Assembly (NCBI GenBank): GCA_020747015.1
Contig: JAGTJM010000009.1
Span: forward strand, 124,001 to 188,000
Length of the DNA: 64,000 nucleotides
Source of the DNA: Pyrenochaeta sp. MPI-SDFR-AT-0127
Lineage: Eukaryota; Ascomycota; Dothideomycetes; Pleosporales; Cucurbitariaceae
Reading direction: 5' to 3'
The notes beneath the pieces were generated by a model, which was not told the origin of the DNA, made no database searches, and was given only the letters and a program-made list of their open reading frames with translations. The position numbers and the translations under genes were made by a program. Shown piece by piece: positions 22,275-33,550 of this stretch. Within the stretch, counting starts at the first letter, position 1. Every line of letters begins with the position of its first letter.

Positions 22275-24018
22275 CTAGAAAGCACCACTAACATCACCCT
22301 CTCCGTTCAAGCCTCTCAGTGAGCCTTCAGCGAGTTCGACTCTCAATTGGGCAGTCTCCGCATCCCGCTCGAGATTATCCCACTCTCTCAATTTCTGTCT
22401 TTTCGCATCCTCCTTTCTTTCAATCATCTCTCTTAACTTCCTCGCTTCTTCCTCCAGTTTCAAAATTTTGCTCTTATCATATAGCTCAGGAGCCTTTTGC
22501 CCCCCAGGAATTTCCTTTGGCAGATCTGCAAGATGATCGCGGAATCGCATGGTACGTGGATATGTTGTGGCTGTGGAGTTGCTTGAGCCACGAAACGTAG
22601 GTGCAAAAGGTGCCGGACCACTGCCAGAGCCGCGGGGACCGGATGGCGCGCCACCGTAGTAGCCTCCTCCTCGAGGGCCGGCACCCCAGGATCCACGACG
22701 AGGTGACGGGGCGGAGAAGTCGCGAGACGAGTCGTACGAACTAAAGCCACGACCACCACCACGAGGTCGCGTTGGCGCAGCTAGAACCGGGTTGCTCACC
22801 CGTGGAAAGGCTGGAGGCGCAGTTGCAGTTGAGCTAGGGCCTGCTGGAGGTGAGACAGCGGGAGAAGGGTAGCTTCGACTTGATGGGCCAGTCGGTGGTG
22901 CTCTTGAGAAGTTATCTCCGTTACGGTAGGATGATGCTGGTCCCGTTGGAGGAGCGAAATCTCTCTCCCTGTCTCCCCGTGGTGCAGTCGGAGGACTTTC
23001 CCGACGGCGCGGCGGCGATCTCTCTCGCTCTCGCTCACGATTGTATTCTCGACCTCTGTCGGAGTCTCGTTCACGCTGCGGTGACCTAGGGGCAGATGCA
23101 GGCTCTCTAGCGGTTCTTTCCTCCACAAGTGCTGCTCTACTTGGATGTATGGGAGGCGGAGATGAGCGGCGCGATGTCGCCCCAGACTCTCTGCCTGATG
23201 CTTCGTTGGAGAGGTATGCGGGTCTTGCTGGCGACGGAGATCTACGCCGCCAAGTGTCTGCGGTATGCGGATCGATACGGTCACGTCTCGGAGATGGGGA
23301 GCGGCGTCGGTAATCACGAGTATCGCGAAGGGGTGAGTGGCGGCGAGGAGGGCTTTGCAAGTTAGCGAGGTATATTAACATAGGAAATGGCTGTGTACCT
23401 GTTAACCCTCGAACGAGGTTCGTCATATCGACCAGGCCGTGGAGGCGAGCGTACTCCACGGCTCCTAGCTGGTGAAGCCTCACGTTCTCTCGGCGGTAGA
23501 GACCTCTCGCGCACTCGTGGAGAGCGGGTATATGAATCGTACTGATCCCGTCGGGGCGACCTCCCTCTCTCACCCCTGTAGTCGTCCCGTCTGGAATCGT
23601 CTCGTCTCAGTTCATCACGCCTCGGTGAATAATTGCGACGGGGCGGGGAGCGCGGGCGCGCTCTCCAGTTATCATCACGGCGTGGACTTCGTGATCTTCT
23701 CCGAAAGGCAGGTGATCGACTTCGCGGACGAGACGAGCGACTGCTGGGAGTATACGTATCAGCGGAAGCTAGACCCCGACGAGGAGGAGAACGACCAGCT
23801 CGATAGCTGTCACCACGTGGAGAGCGAGGGCGTGGGCCGGGAGAGCGAGGACGATATGTGTTGGAGTACCGGTCATCTCTGGTTGCACGTTAGAGACTAA
23901 CAAAGTCTTGTGTTATTTGCCAGAAGAGCCGACACTGCAGTCGGAGCTCATACGACATGTTTGGCTTCACAAACCTTCGGTCTCCCCGGTCTCTGTCTCT
24001 TTCGCGGTCCCTGTCCAT
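22275..24018 (-). CDS. Arg/Ser- and RGG-rich nuclear-type protein, 533 aa
   Basis: Exons 23975-24018, 23399-23878 and 22275-23352 (introns 96 and 46 nt). It starts MDRDRERDRDRGD and continues with about 200 residues of RS/SP/RD repeats (RSPSPRRD, RRRSPSPARP). A Gly/Arg-rich RGG-type region (RPRGGGRGFSS, GPRGGGYYGG) follows, then a C-terminal charged helix (KLEEEARKLREMIERKEDAK) that is probably a coiled coil. This composition is typical of pre-mRNA splicing or mRNP proteins. No RRM or zinc finger is seen and I cannot name it. It lies directly downstream of the SF3b2 gene on the same strand. A further 5' exon is possible: an acceptor-like 'ctttacag' precedes LPIEKYADFVAR, which is in frame upstream of the chosen ATG. 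Confidence 0.75.
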
Positions 24019-24857
24019 TCGCGCGACGAAGTCGGCGTACTTTTCTATCGGAAGCTGTAAAGGAGCTGTGAGTAACAGGAGTCGAAGCAATGAGAAATTA
24101 TGTAAGAGTCGCAGCTAGAACGCGTTGATGGCGGGCGTGGTGGGTAATTGACGTGTCGAGCGTCTCGAGTTTGCAAAAAGTGAAGTTCCCAAGCCAAGAC
24201 ATATGCAAGCTGAGCGCAGTGCAATAATGTCCGTCACGTGCTCACATCTAGGCAGACACGTGTGGGCATTGACCTCTGTTCGACCTTGGTACTTGAGACG
24301 CATGTCCTTCGATTTTGAGTACCTCTCGCCGGTTGCATTCGGCCATGGTGTGAGTCTGAGGATTGATTAGTCCATCCCTGCACTCTTCCACGGCACCCTC
24401 ATGAGCCGCCCTATTGGCAGTTCCTTGGTGCTTTGCCATCACAGTCAGACTGTCCAGTAAATCTCCGCATCTTGTCAAACTAAATCATTGTGCCATTTTG
24501 CTGAATTTGTCCGCGATATCGCCCACGAAGAGCCTTACTATTAGTTATGGCCAGGCGTTATTGACTCTGTGCTCTTACAGGCGCCGGTAGCATGTTGCAG
24601 CCACCGCATTTGTCAGTTGGCACTTCTTATCCTCCAACCACGCCCTGGAATTGGACAATTCTTGATCTTAATTATGTTCATTTTGCGGTCCATCATGAGC
24701 CGCTGTACGCAACGCCGTGTCCCAATGCAGAGTACCCGAGCCCCCACTGGCCTGTGGATGTCATAACGCCAGCTCTTGTTCGAGCTCTTTAAATCTTCCA
24801 CCAAGAATCTTTTGTACAAAACTAACCTCCTCAGCTGACTCTTAACCACATTCATGC
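24019..24857. other. Intergenic, promoter of the Arg/Ser-rich gene
   Basis: No recognisable gene. A plus-strand open stretch at 24592-24792 lacks any domain. The region may include an unassigned 5' exon of the downstream minus-strand gene. Confidence 0.4.
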
Positions 24858-26624
24858 TCATCGCCGAGACCTCCCTTCCGTCTCCCTTTTGGTCCGCTTC
24901 CTGGACTCATTTGTAATCATCTCAGCCAAATCATCTTGATCGATACTCTGCCACTGTCCTTGTGCTTCAGCCCTTTGCCGCGATTCATACTCTTTCTTCA
25001 AGGCATCTTTATCCAGTCTGTCACCATCAGCCAACTGATCCACATCAACTGATACGTCCACATCCCCCGCCTTGCGCTTCCTCTGTGCCTGTCCGAGAGT
25101 ATCGCGTCGGGCCGCGTCGAGGTCGTAAGCGTGTTCGCCGCCAAAGAAACCGGTGGCTGAAATGTTTTTCTCGGGAAGGACTGTGAAGGCGCTACGTGGT
25201 GCTCCTGGCTCTTCGGTCTCAATTCCTTTCCGCTGCTTTCGCAATGTGAATTCTCCGCCGATGCTCTCAGTACCACCAATTTCGGATGGCATGGCTGATG
25301 CCGTAGTCATTGAAGTCTGAATGCCTGTTGCGTCATCCTCGCCACCATCCTCTTCATCGTCATCCTCCTCCTCCTCATCGTCGCTCTCCTCGTCTTCACT
25401 CTCGCCTTCCGCTCGTAAGCCTCCCCAAATGCCGCGCTCGACAGGCTCACCAATATGTGTTGGCTGCTGCTGCTCCTCCAAGACACTTGTGCCGTACAAA
25501 TCACCACCGAACAGTGGCTTTCCAGAATCGTCTGTCGGGGGCTTTCCCCATTGACCGGGTTGGAAGCCCCAAGAAGCGCCAGGAGGAATTGGAGCATTTA
25601 CACCAGGAATGCGCATGTTAGGGTATGAAGGTGAAGGGCCAAAGCGTTGCATATTGATCAACCATGGAGGCGGATGACCAGGCGCCATGCCAAGAGCTTC
25701 TCTGAGCTCCTCACTTAATTCGCCAGGTTTCAGGTTCACGAGGTTGGTCTCGAACTCCTTGCCCTCATAGTAGACCTCGCCATATCGTGTCAATTCTGGC
25801 TTCGTCTGTCGCCGAAAGAAGGCATCATACAATTTGGAGTAGTCGATGTCAAGTTTGCCAAGCTTTCCTTGTACCCGCTCGCGCTGCTTCTGCCTCATGG
25901 TCATTTCTGCCTGCTTCTCTAGGACAGCGTCTCTCATCTCAGCGATTCCGGTCTCTTGGATGAATTTTGGTAGAGCGAAGGGTGGCTTTTCGACACCACG
26001 CTTTGACGAGAGATATTCGCGCTTGAGTGACCAATGAGTTGGCACTGGTATCACGTTCTTCGCCCCTTTGATAGCAATCAAAAGCTGTGGATTCGAGGAT
26101 GACACATCTGTCCACTCGACCAGTTCCGGTCTATGAACCAGCGACTTCAGTTGTGCGACTGACAGCTTGTTCATCTGCTTCCTCTGCTTCTTAGAGATTT
26201 TGGGCTTGCCATCTTCTTCCTCATCTGGGATATCATCATCTGAATAGATAATCTCAGCTTTCTCTTCGTCTTTGGTCGCCGCCTCCTCTTCTGTTGGCTC
26301 CCTGAACTTCTCGAAAACGCTTTTGTATAGTTCGAAATTGGGGTCATCAAGATCGTATTGGTTCGAGATGTCGTCGATGGTCAAAAGATCCGCCGGCTTC
26401 ACCGCCTGTGCATCGTTATTTGTGTCGCTTTCTGATGCAGGAGAGTCGCTCTCACGCGCAGAGTCGTCAGCCTCGGAAGGAGTCTCCTGCGAGCATATTA
26501 GCATAATGATATGGGCCACCCGAACGACAAACAGAGCACGTACAGAGCGTAGTTGCCTTTTCTTTGCCCGGCGATAGGCGTTCTTGTTCGATTGCTTTTT
26601 GGCCTTCGTCGTTGCACCTGACAT
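24858..26624 (-). CDS. CUS1: Splicing factor 3b subunit 2 (SAP145/Cus1)
   Basis: Exons 26544-26624 and 24858-26486 give 569 aa. It is a component of the U2 snRNP SF3b complex, which anchors U2 at the branch site. Features in order are a basic N-terminus (KAKKQSNKNAYRRAKKRQ), an acidic segment, and the DUF382 core from KKQRKQMNKLSVAQLKSLV through SSNPQLLIAIKGAKN to KPPFALPKFIQETGI. The PSP proline-rich domain follows (PPPWLINMQRFGPSPSYP, GASWGFQPGQWGKPP, PLFGGDLYG), then a highly acidic run and a C-terminal helix with QWQSIDQDDL. The single intron (26487-26543, gtacgt to cag) is 57 nt and contains no in-frame stop, so retention would add 19 residues. Confidence 0.95.
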   Translation of the reverse strand: MSGATTKAKKQSNKNAYRRAKKRQLRSVRALFVVRVAHIIMLICSQETPSEADDSARESDSPASESDTNNDAQAVKPADLLTIDDISNQYDLDDPNFELYKSVFEKFREPTEEEAATKDEEKAEIIYSDDDIPDEEEDGKPKISKKQRKQMNKLSVAQLKSLVHRPELVEWTDVSSSNPQLLIAIKGAKNVIPVPTHWSLKREYLSSKRGVEKPPFALPKFIQETGIAEMRDAVLEKQAEMTMRQKQRERVQGKLGKLDIDYSKLYDAFFRRQTKPELTRYGEVYYEGKEFETNLVNLKPGELSEELREALGMAPGHPPPWLINMQRFGPSPSYPNMRIPGVNAPIPPGASWGFQPGQWGKPPTDDSGKPLFGGDLYGTSVLEEQQQPTHIGEPVERGIWGGLRAEGESEDEESDDEEEEDDDEEDGGEDDATGIQTSMTTASAMPSEIGGTESIGGEFTLRKQRKGIETEEPGAPRSAFTVLPEKNISATGFFGGEHAYDLDAARRDTLGQAQRKRKAGDVDVSVDVDQLADGDRLDKDALKKEYESRQRAEAQGQWQSIDQDDLAEMITNESRKRTKRETEGRSRR

Positions 26625-28307
26625 GGTGATTGCGCGTTGCTGGAGGTTCTGGGCCTCGATATAACTAGATCGTCAATGTACACGCTGCGAAATCGCCAAA
26701 GGGAGCTTTCGAGCCGATTAGAGCGCACGCGTACTCTTACTCGAAGGCTACAGACGCGTTGCGTGAATTGTAGCAAGCGGCGAATGGGTGGGAGGCTGAA
26801 GTCGGGAAGCGGTGGTACTGGGGATTTGGAAAGATTTAAGGCGCTTGGCGTCGCTTTCGATCACGTGTGGCAACTACCTGAAGTGCGTCTCACCATTGTG
26901 AGCAACCACATCCTAAATGGACTGTAAAGACCCATACAATGAAAATAAGCTGAACCAAGCTAGCGTATACGCTTCGGAGACATCTGCTTTGCCCTCCAGC
27001 AGGTGCGCCCTAGGGGTCTTTTTCTTCCGCTTCTCCTTATAGCTCCATTAAATGGTTGATCGGCAAGTAAGGCCTTCAAGAAAACTTATGTCTCGAACGA
27101 ACCTAGGACACGATGCAGGGTCGTACATTGATGGTTCTCGAAGGAGAAGATTAGAAGCATGTCCCACGCCGATCAACGTGTAGGAGTCATTATAATTGTA
27201 CGATCGAGGAACCAAACAATGACCAAGTGCTCAACTGGCAGATCGTCAGCAATATTCTCGTACTTTGATGTACGGCTTTGTGAACAAACAAACAGAGCTA
27301 TATGACTGCCCGTCTATTTCTTCAGCTAGACATCGAGAATTATCATGCATAGACGCTTTTAGCCTGTATCCCTCCCTTCTAGTTGAGTGGAAGTAATACT
27401 ACTTTACGGATACTCTGCGGAAGGACTCGCCGAACAATAGAGCGACTCAAAACACAAATCTCTACCACCTCGCTGATCGAGACGCCTTTACCCGGACTAG
27501 TGAGCGTGTCTGTGGCCTACGTCGTATTTTCTTGTTTGCAAGCCGACAGCATTGACTGGAATCGAATCTCCTTCATCGAGTGAAATAGTCGTCGAACCTC
27601 AGGCAAAGTGTATATCCTAGAACAAAATGTCCCAGAATACGAGAACGAATGAGGGGTGATATGGTACGGAAGCAAGAGCACGCCCTATAGACTGCAAACC
27701 CCCTAATGTCTAGGTGATGGGGTCGTCGCAAGTACCTCATTAATAACAAGTCGCAGGTTTGCTTGGCTGACATGGATAGTTCCAAGTGCTTAGGTGTATT
27801 TGGGAGGTTCTAACACAGCGACTTTTATGGAAGAGAAGACGAACTGCCAAATCGGTCTTTCGGAGGGACAAGAGTGATACTAGGATTTGGAAAGAAAGGT
27901 GGCCACTTTAAATGAATAGGTCTAGGTAACAAGTGAGAAAAGGTAGCATCCAGCATAGTACCACGTTAGACACGCAACCTAGGTTCTTCTATACAATAAA
28001 GAATGGGCAGTATCGCCAGCGACAATCTTAAAATCAACCTTTCAAACCCCTCACCGCCTGCAGCAGTGCAAGTTTCCAAAGTTTAACATCATAACAGGGT
28101 CGCAATACTTAAGGCAGTCTTCTGGATTGGAGCAACTAATGGTCACTCACCCGCGTGTGATGGATGAATCTGCTGCGGATTACCGATTGGCCGTAAACCG
28201 TTCTCCACCTGCTTCTCTGACTCGCCAGAACCAAATTATTTCCAGTTTCCCTCCACTCACCGCCACGCCTCTTCCACCTCTCTTGTCTCTACTCTGCTGG
28301 CGCAGAT
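26625..28307. other. Divergent intergenic region between SF3b2 and RPC2
   Basis: About 1.7 kb separates two divergent start codons. No gene is supported in the middle, only short frames. The 26640-26880 and 28200-28307 ends are presumably promoters. The latter has a C/T-rich leader immediately before the RPC2 start. Confidence 0.45.
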
Positions 28308-31300
28308 ATGGCAGGCAAGAAGGTATACAGCTCTAGGATGTTGAATGGCGCTTAAATGCTAATATGGAGACAGGAAGCCCCGAGGCCTAAACCCAAAGCT
28401 GCCCCGCGCGGGGCGGCGAAAGCGAAAGCTACTGTTGCAGCGACAGACGAACAAAACGTGGATGGTGAAGGTGGGCGTATGGAGGTTGAGGGGACCGCTG
28501 AAGATTCTCTTGCATCAGTACCCAATGTCCCTAAAGACTTGAATCCACAGGCTTCAACGTCACCGGAAGCGACGCGTAAACGGAAAGCCCCTCTTACCCA
28601 TGCAAAAGACGAGTTCGCTGCCCTCCTTGAGCCCTTCTACTATGGCAAGAGCCTCACGGACCCGATCAATACCGCGCGCGACAAATGGAACCTATTACCG
28701 GCGTTCTTGAAGACCAAGGGATTGGTGAAGCAGCATGTAGATTCGTACAATCATTTTGTGGACGTGGAACTCAAGAAGATTATCAAGGCCAATCGCTTTG
28801 TGCGCAGCGACTTTGATCCGAAATTCCTGCTCGAGTATACTGATATTCGTGTCCTATCGCCGAATCGGCAGGAGGAGGATGATCTCGATCACCACCGCAG
28901 TACCATCACACCAAACGAATGCCGGTTGCGCGACATGACATATGCCGCGCCGATTGTGGTAGACATCGTTTATACACGAGGTAATGCAAAAGTCAAGCGG
29001 ACGGGCATCAAAATTGGCAGGATGCCAATCATGCTGAAGAGTAACAAATGTGTGCTCGCGGGCAAGAACGATCGCGAGATGGCGGTCATGGAAGAGTGCC
29101 CACTCGACCCGGGAGGCTACTTTATTACAAGAGGGCAAGAGAAGGTCATTTTGGTTCAAGAGCAGCTGAACAAGAATCGAGTCATTGTTGAGAGCGCAAA
29201 GGGTATTATGCAGGCCAGCGTCACGAGTTCGACACATGAGAGGCGGACGAAGACGTACGTGATCCAAAAAAAGGGATTAATGTTTTTGCGACATAATACT
29301 CTCTCCGAAGAGGTTCCAATTGTATTCGTCCTCAAAGCTTTGGGGGTACATTCAGACAAGGAGATCCTGCTCATGGTAGCCGGAGACGACAGTGCATATC
29401 AGGACAACTTCGCCATCAACTTTGAAGCCTGTGCAAGAGAAGGAATTCATACACAAGAGAAAGCGCTCGAATACATCGGTCACCGGGTCCGCCTAGTAAA
29501 GAAGCCGCTTGGAACCTCACGCATGCGCAACTACCACCTTGAAGCCATCGAATGCTTGTCAAATGTTGTGCTCCCACACGTTCCCGTTGATGGCACAAAT
29601 TACCGACCCAAGGCTCTGTACGTCGCTCTGATGGCACGCAGGGTGCTCATGGCAATGCAAGACCCGAAGTTGGTGGATGACCGCGATTATGTCGGTAATA
29701 AGCGTCTTGAGTTGTCCGGTCAAATGTTGTCACTTCTGTTTGAAGATCACTTCAAACGCTTTAACCATGACTTCAAACTGAGCATTGACAAGGTACTCAA
29801 GAAACAGAACAGGGCACAGGAATTCGATGCATTCTCGCATTTCAGTGTGCACAAGAATCACATTACGATGGGCATTGAGCGTGCCATTGCTACCGGGAAT
29901 TGGAGTTTGAAACGATTCAAGATGGACAGGGCCGGTGTCACGCACGTTCTTAGCAGATTGAGCTACATCGCTGCACTTGGTATGATGACGAGGATCAGTT
30001 CACAATTTGAAAAGACACGGAAAGTGTCTGGTCCTCGTGCACTACAGCCGTCACAGTTTGGCATGCTTTGCACATCAGACACGCCTGAGGGTGAAGCCTG
30101 TGGTCTTGTCAAGAACTTGGCTCTAATGACGCATATCACAACTGAAGATGATGAGGATCCTGTGCGGAAGATTGTGTTCTTACTTGGAGCAGAAGATATC
30201 TGCTCACAAACTGGAGAGGAGATTCACGCCGAGGGTGTGTACTCGGTCTGCTTGAACGGAACGCCTATTGCAGTTACAGATACGCCAAAACGATTTCTGA
30301 ATAGCTTTCGAAAACTTAGGCGGATGGGGCGGATTTCCGAATTCACCAGTATTCACATCAACCACGACTTCTGCGAAGTGCACGTTGCGACGGACGAAGG
30401 TCGTATTTGTCGACCAATGATTGTAGTAGAAAACCAACGGTCTAGGGTTACGGCACGATACCTGAAAGCTCTACGGAAGGGCACAATGGAATTCGAAGAC
30501 TTTTTAACTCGGGGTCTTGTTGAGTATCTGGACACGAATGAGGAGAACGATACCAACATTGCCCTGTCAGAGACGGACATTAATCAACACACGACACATC
30601 TCGAAATTGAACCTTTCACCATTCTTGGCGCTGTCGCAGGTCTTATCCCATATCCACACCATAATCAATCACCCCGTAATACTTACCAGTGCGCTATGGG
30701 CAAGCAAGCCATTGGCGCCATTGCGTACAATCAGTTCAAGAGGCTAGATACATTGCTCTATTTGATGGTCTATCCCCAAGAACCTATGGTCAAAACACGC
30801 ACCATCGAGCTCACAAAATACGACAAGCTGCCTGCCGGCCAAAACGCTACTGTTGCCGTCATGTCTTACTCTGGCTATGATATCGAAGACGCTCTCATTC
30901 TCAACAAAGCCTCTTGCGACCGTGGCTTCGGACGCTGCCAGGTTATGAAGAAGCATGTAACACCACTCAAAACATATGCCAACGGGACATCAGATCGAAT
31001 TAACGCTGGTGCGCTTGACATTGATAACCCCCAGCACCAAGCGATTGGCGTCGATGGCATTGCGCAAGTCGGGGCTCGTATCAACGCCGGGGATGCATTT
31101 TTACTCAAAAGCATACCGCAAGACACGGCTGGCCCAGCATCAAATGTGTATAAAGACAAGCCTGACAGGTACAAAATGCCTGACTGTAGCTATGTGGACA
31201 AAGCATGCATTACCGAGAACGAGGCGGGTACAACGCTCATTAAGCTCCTTATGCGGCAAACACGCCGGCCAGAACTGGGCGATAAGTTCTCCTCGCGCCA

Positions 31301-32066
31301 CGGCCAGAAGGGTACTACAGGGCTCATTGTTCAACAAGAGGACATGCCCTTTAACGACGACGGTATTTGCCCAGACATTATCATGAACCCGCACGGTTTC
31401 CCATCCCGTATGACGGTGGGTAAGATGATGGAACTTCTCAGCGGCAAAGCTGGTGTGCTGAACGGGACATTGGAATACGGCACTGCTTTTGGTGGATCCC
31501 GCGTCGAAGACATGTCACAGATACTTGTGGAAAAGGGATTCTCATATACGGGCAAAGACTACTTGACGTCTGGTATCACGGGGGAAGCACATCAGTTCTA
31601 CACATTCTTCGGCCCCATCTACTATCAGAAGCTGAAGCATATGGTGCAAGACAAGATGCACTCACGCGCGCGTGGACCACGGGCCATCCTTACACGCCAA
31701 CCTACTGAAGGTCGAGCACGAGATGGAGGTTTGCGCCTGGGAGAAATGGAGCGTGACTGCCTCATCGCATACGGCGCTTCTCAGCTTCTTCTGGAACGGC
31801 TGATGATCAGCTCAGACGCCCATGATGTTGATGTGTGCGAAAAGTGTAAGTGGCCATATTCCCTGTTTCTGCAAGGCTGAGTGCTAATGAATGTTGGAAT
31901 AGGCGGTCAGATGGGGTACAGCGGCTACTGTAAGCTCTGCGAGAGTGAAAAGGCGGTTCGACGCATTACCATGCCTTATGCGGCGAAGCTGCTCATTCAG
32001 GAGCTGGGCAGTATGAACGTCAAGGTTACAATTGGATTGGGCGATGAGTTTCCTAGGGGCACGTAA
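28308..32066 (+). CDS. RPC2: RNA polymerase III second-largest subunit
   Basis: Exons 28308-28322, 28374-31845 and 31903-32066 give 1216 aa. This is the beta-like subunit (yeast Ret1/Rpc128) of the polymerase that transcribes tRNA and 5S genes. The start MAGKK is joined to a Lys/Pro/Ala-rich tail. The core begins with DKWNLLPAFLKTKGLVKQH, characteristic of Pol III rather than Pol II. Conserved blocks include GGYFITRGQEKVIL, the TPEGEACGLVKNLALM loop, SYSGYDIEDALILNK, GDKFSSRHGQKG and the C-terminal clamp with a zinc site, CEKC near 1160-1163 and CKLC near 1172-1175. The last intron lies between the two halves of the zinc site. The stop faces the F-box gene stop at a distance of 203 nt. Confidence 0.97.
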
Positions 32067-32269
32067 GGACAAGGTTTGACGCATTTTTTGGTGTTTGAAT
32101 AAAAAACGCATAGCGCGGCGTTTGTGTAAGATATGATCATGTCATTGGGATGTGCAGCGAGGGCAGTTACTTGTACTATGTTCTGCAAATATGTCATTGC
32201 ATCCATGCCAAAAAAAAGCTAGCCTGCTCGAGCCCTTCGACACAGGCTACTCCATGAAATGATTTTCTA

Positions 32270-32713
32270 CTATTTGTGTCTTGCTATCGCCTTAGTCCTA
32301 GATCTACGACTCCAGGTGCGCAGCCTCACAATCGTTTCCTTGGTAGGTCGTTCCTTGAAGCGATAAAAACGGTTGCCAACGCCAAATACCAAGGCAAAAG
32401 TGTCTGCCGGTTCCAGATACTCGGCTATCTGCAGCCAAAGCTCAGTGGGCACCCTCGATGCAGCTGTTTGACCGTTTGAGATTACGTCAGTGTGCTGCCA
32501 TTCGGATACTATGCGCATGAGGGTCTCAACGGTAAGATGTGGCACCAGTCCATGGCGCTGGAGCGTAGGGTAGATGGCCAGTGCAAGGTTCATAAAGTTG
32601 CCCAGGCCTATGTATTCGTATATCATGAGGAGCAGTTCGGCAGGGAGATCATCAATAGACGCGGCAGTAGTTGGCGGCGATGGGGGTAGTGGTGCCCCAG
32701 CTGCTGTTGACAT
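32270..32713 (-). CDS. Small protein with two F-box-like motifs, 147 aa
   Basis: Single exon. Two similar motifs lie in tandem: DDLPAELLLMIYEYIGLGN at about residues 21-39 and SRVPTELWLQIAEYLEPAD at about 85-103. Each is followed by a hydrophobic 'ALA/ALV' helix like the second helix of an F-box. The C-terminus is basic. No substrate-binding domain is present, so it may be a truncated adaptor or a regulator of SCF assembly, which is inference. The ATG lies only 19 nt downstream of the PGA1 stop, on the same strand and in a different frame, leaving almost no room for its own promoter. Confidence 0.65.
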   Translation of the reverse strand: MSTAAGAPLPPSPPTTAASIDDLPAELLLMIYEYIGLGNFMNLALAIYPTLQRHGLVPHLTVETLMRIVSEWQHTDVISNGQTAASRVPTELWLQIAEYLEPADTFALVFGVGNRFYRFKERPTKETIVRLRTWSRRSRTKAIARHK

Positions 32714-32732
32714 GATTTGGGAAGGTGCTTGC

Positions 32733-33550
32733 TCAGTCAGTGTGTAGATGGCTAAGAGGGTCAGTAGCAGTCGAGAGCAGCCAACGATAGATGTATCCAG
32801 ACAAGAACCACGCGCCTACCGCGACTGCACTGGCGTATATGGCGAATGGAATGAGAGACTGTGGGAAGATGTTCAGGAGGAAGGGATCGAGGACTAGGGC
32901 GATTAGCCAGTGAAGACAAAGACACACTTCAGGTATTGTGACGCACTTATATCCACGTCTACTGGAGGAGGAAACTGCATCAAAGTGCGATTGGTCGAGT
33001 AGTATGAGGCTGCCGCCTGAATACGCAGAAAGAGTATGGACTGGGGGGCTACAGAAAGCTGCCCTTTACTGTCTTGCTGGCCCTGACGCTCGCGGGGCTG
33101 GTTGTGCTCACTGTAATGGGCCAGCGAGGATACAAGCTGTGGAGTATCAAATACTTGGGCCAGCGAGTACGTGTCCAACCAAAAGTCGGTGGGTTGCTGG
33201 GTTGGATCAGCGCCAGCCTGGGCGGAGAGTGCTGTGTGGCAAGCGCGGGCAGGACTCACTGTTGCAGGCCAGCAAACGCGCACCTCGTACCTGCGCCCGT
33301 GATGCAGACCACCAAGCAGGTACCAGGACTCGAGGCCGCGGGGGGCCGACTCGGCTGCAAACTGCACGGGGAGCTGGGCCGGCAGGATGGTGTGCAGCGG
33401 CGACAGAGTGTCCAGGCGCAGGTCGTCTAGGCTGGGGCGGACATTGGGCAGAGTCACAGGCTGGGGAGCGAGGAAGATGGTCTTCTCGACGTTGGCATTC
33501 ACCGTCGAGACTTGTGTGACGATGCAGAGCAGGCCCGCGAGGAGGCGCAT
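32733..33550 (-). CDS. PGA1: GPI mannosyltransferase II subunit (Pga1 family)
   Basis: Exons 32947-33550 and 32733-32893 (53-nt intron) give 254 aa. The N-terminus is a signal peptide (MRLLAGLLCIVTQVSTVNA). A luminal domain follows with NVEKTIFLAP, a LRLDTLSP segment, RGLESWYLLGGL and RRYEVRVCWPATV, which resemble fungal Pga1. After the splice the sequence DPFLLNIFPQSLIPF leads into a membrane segment (YASAVAVGAWFLSGY) and a short tail. In yeast Pga1 partners Gpi18 to add the second mannose to the GPI anchor in the ER. Assignment rests on motif similarity and topology recalled from the family. It shares a 408-nt divergent region with alpha-tubulin. Confidence 0.82.

Noticed and set aside
24592..24792. 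Plus-strand open frame between two minus-strand genes
   Set aside because: No domain, no splice context and no composition typical of coding DNA here.
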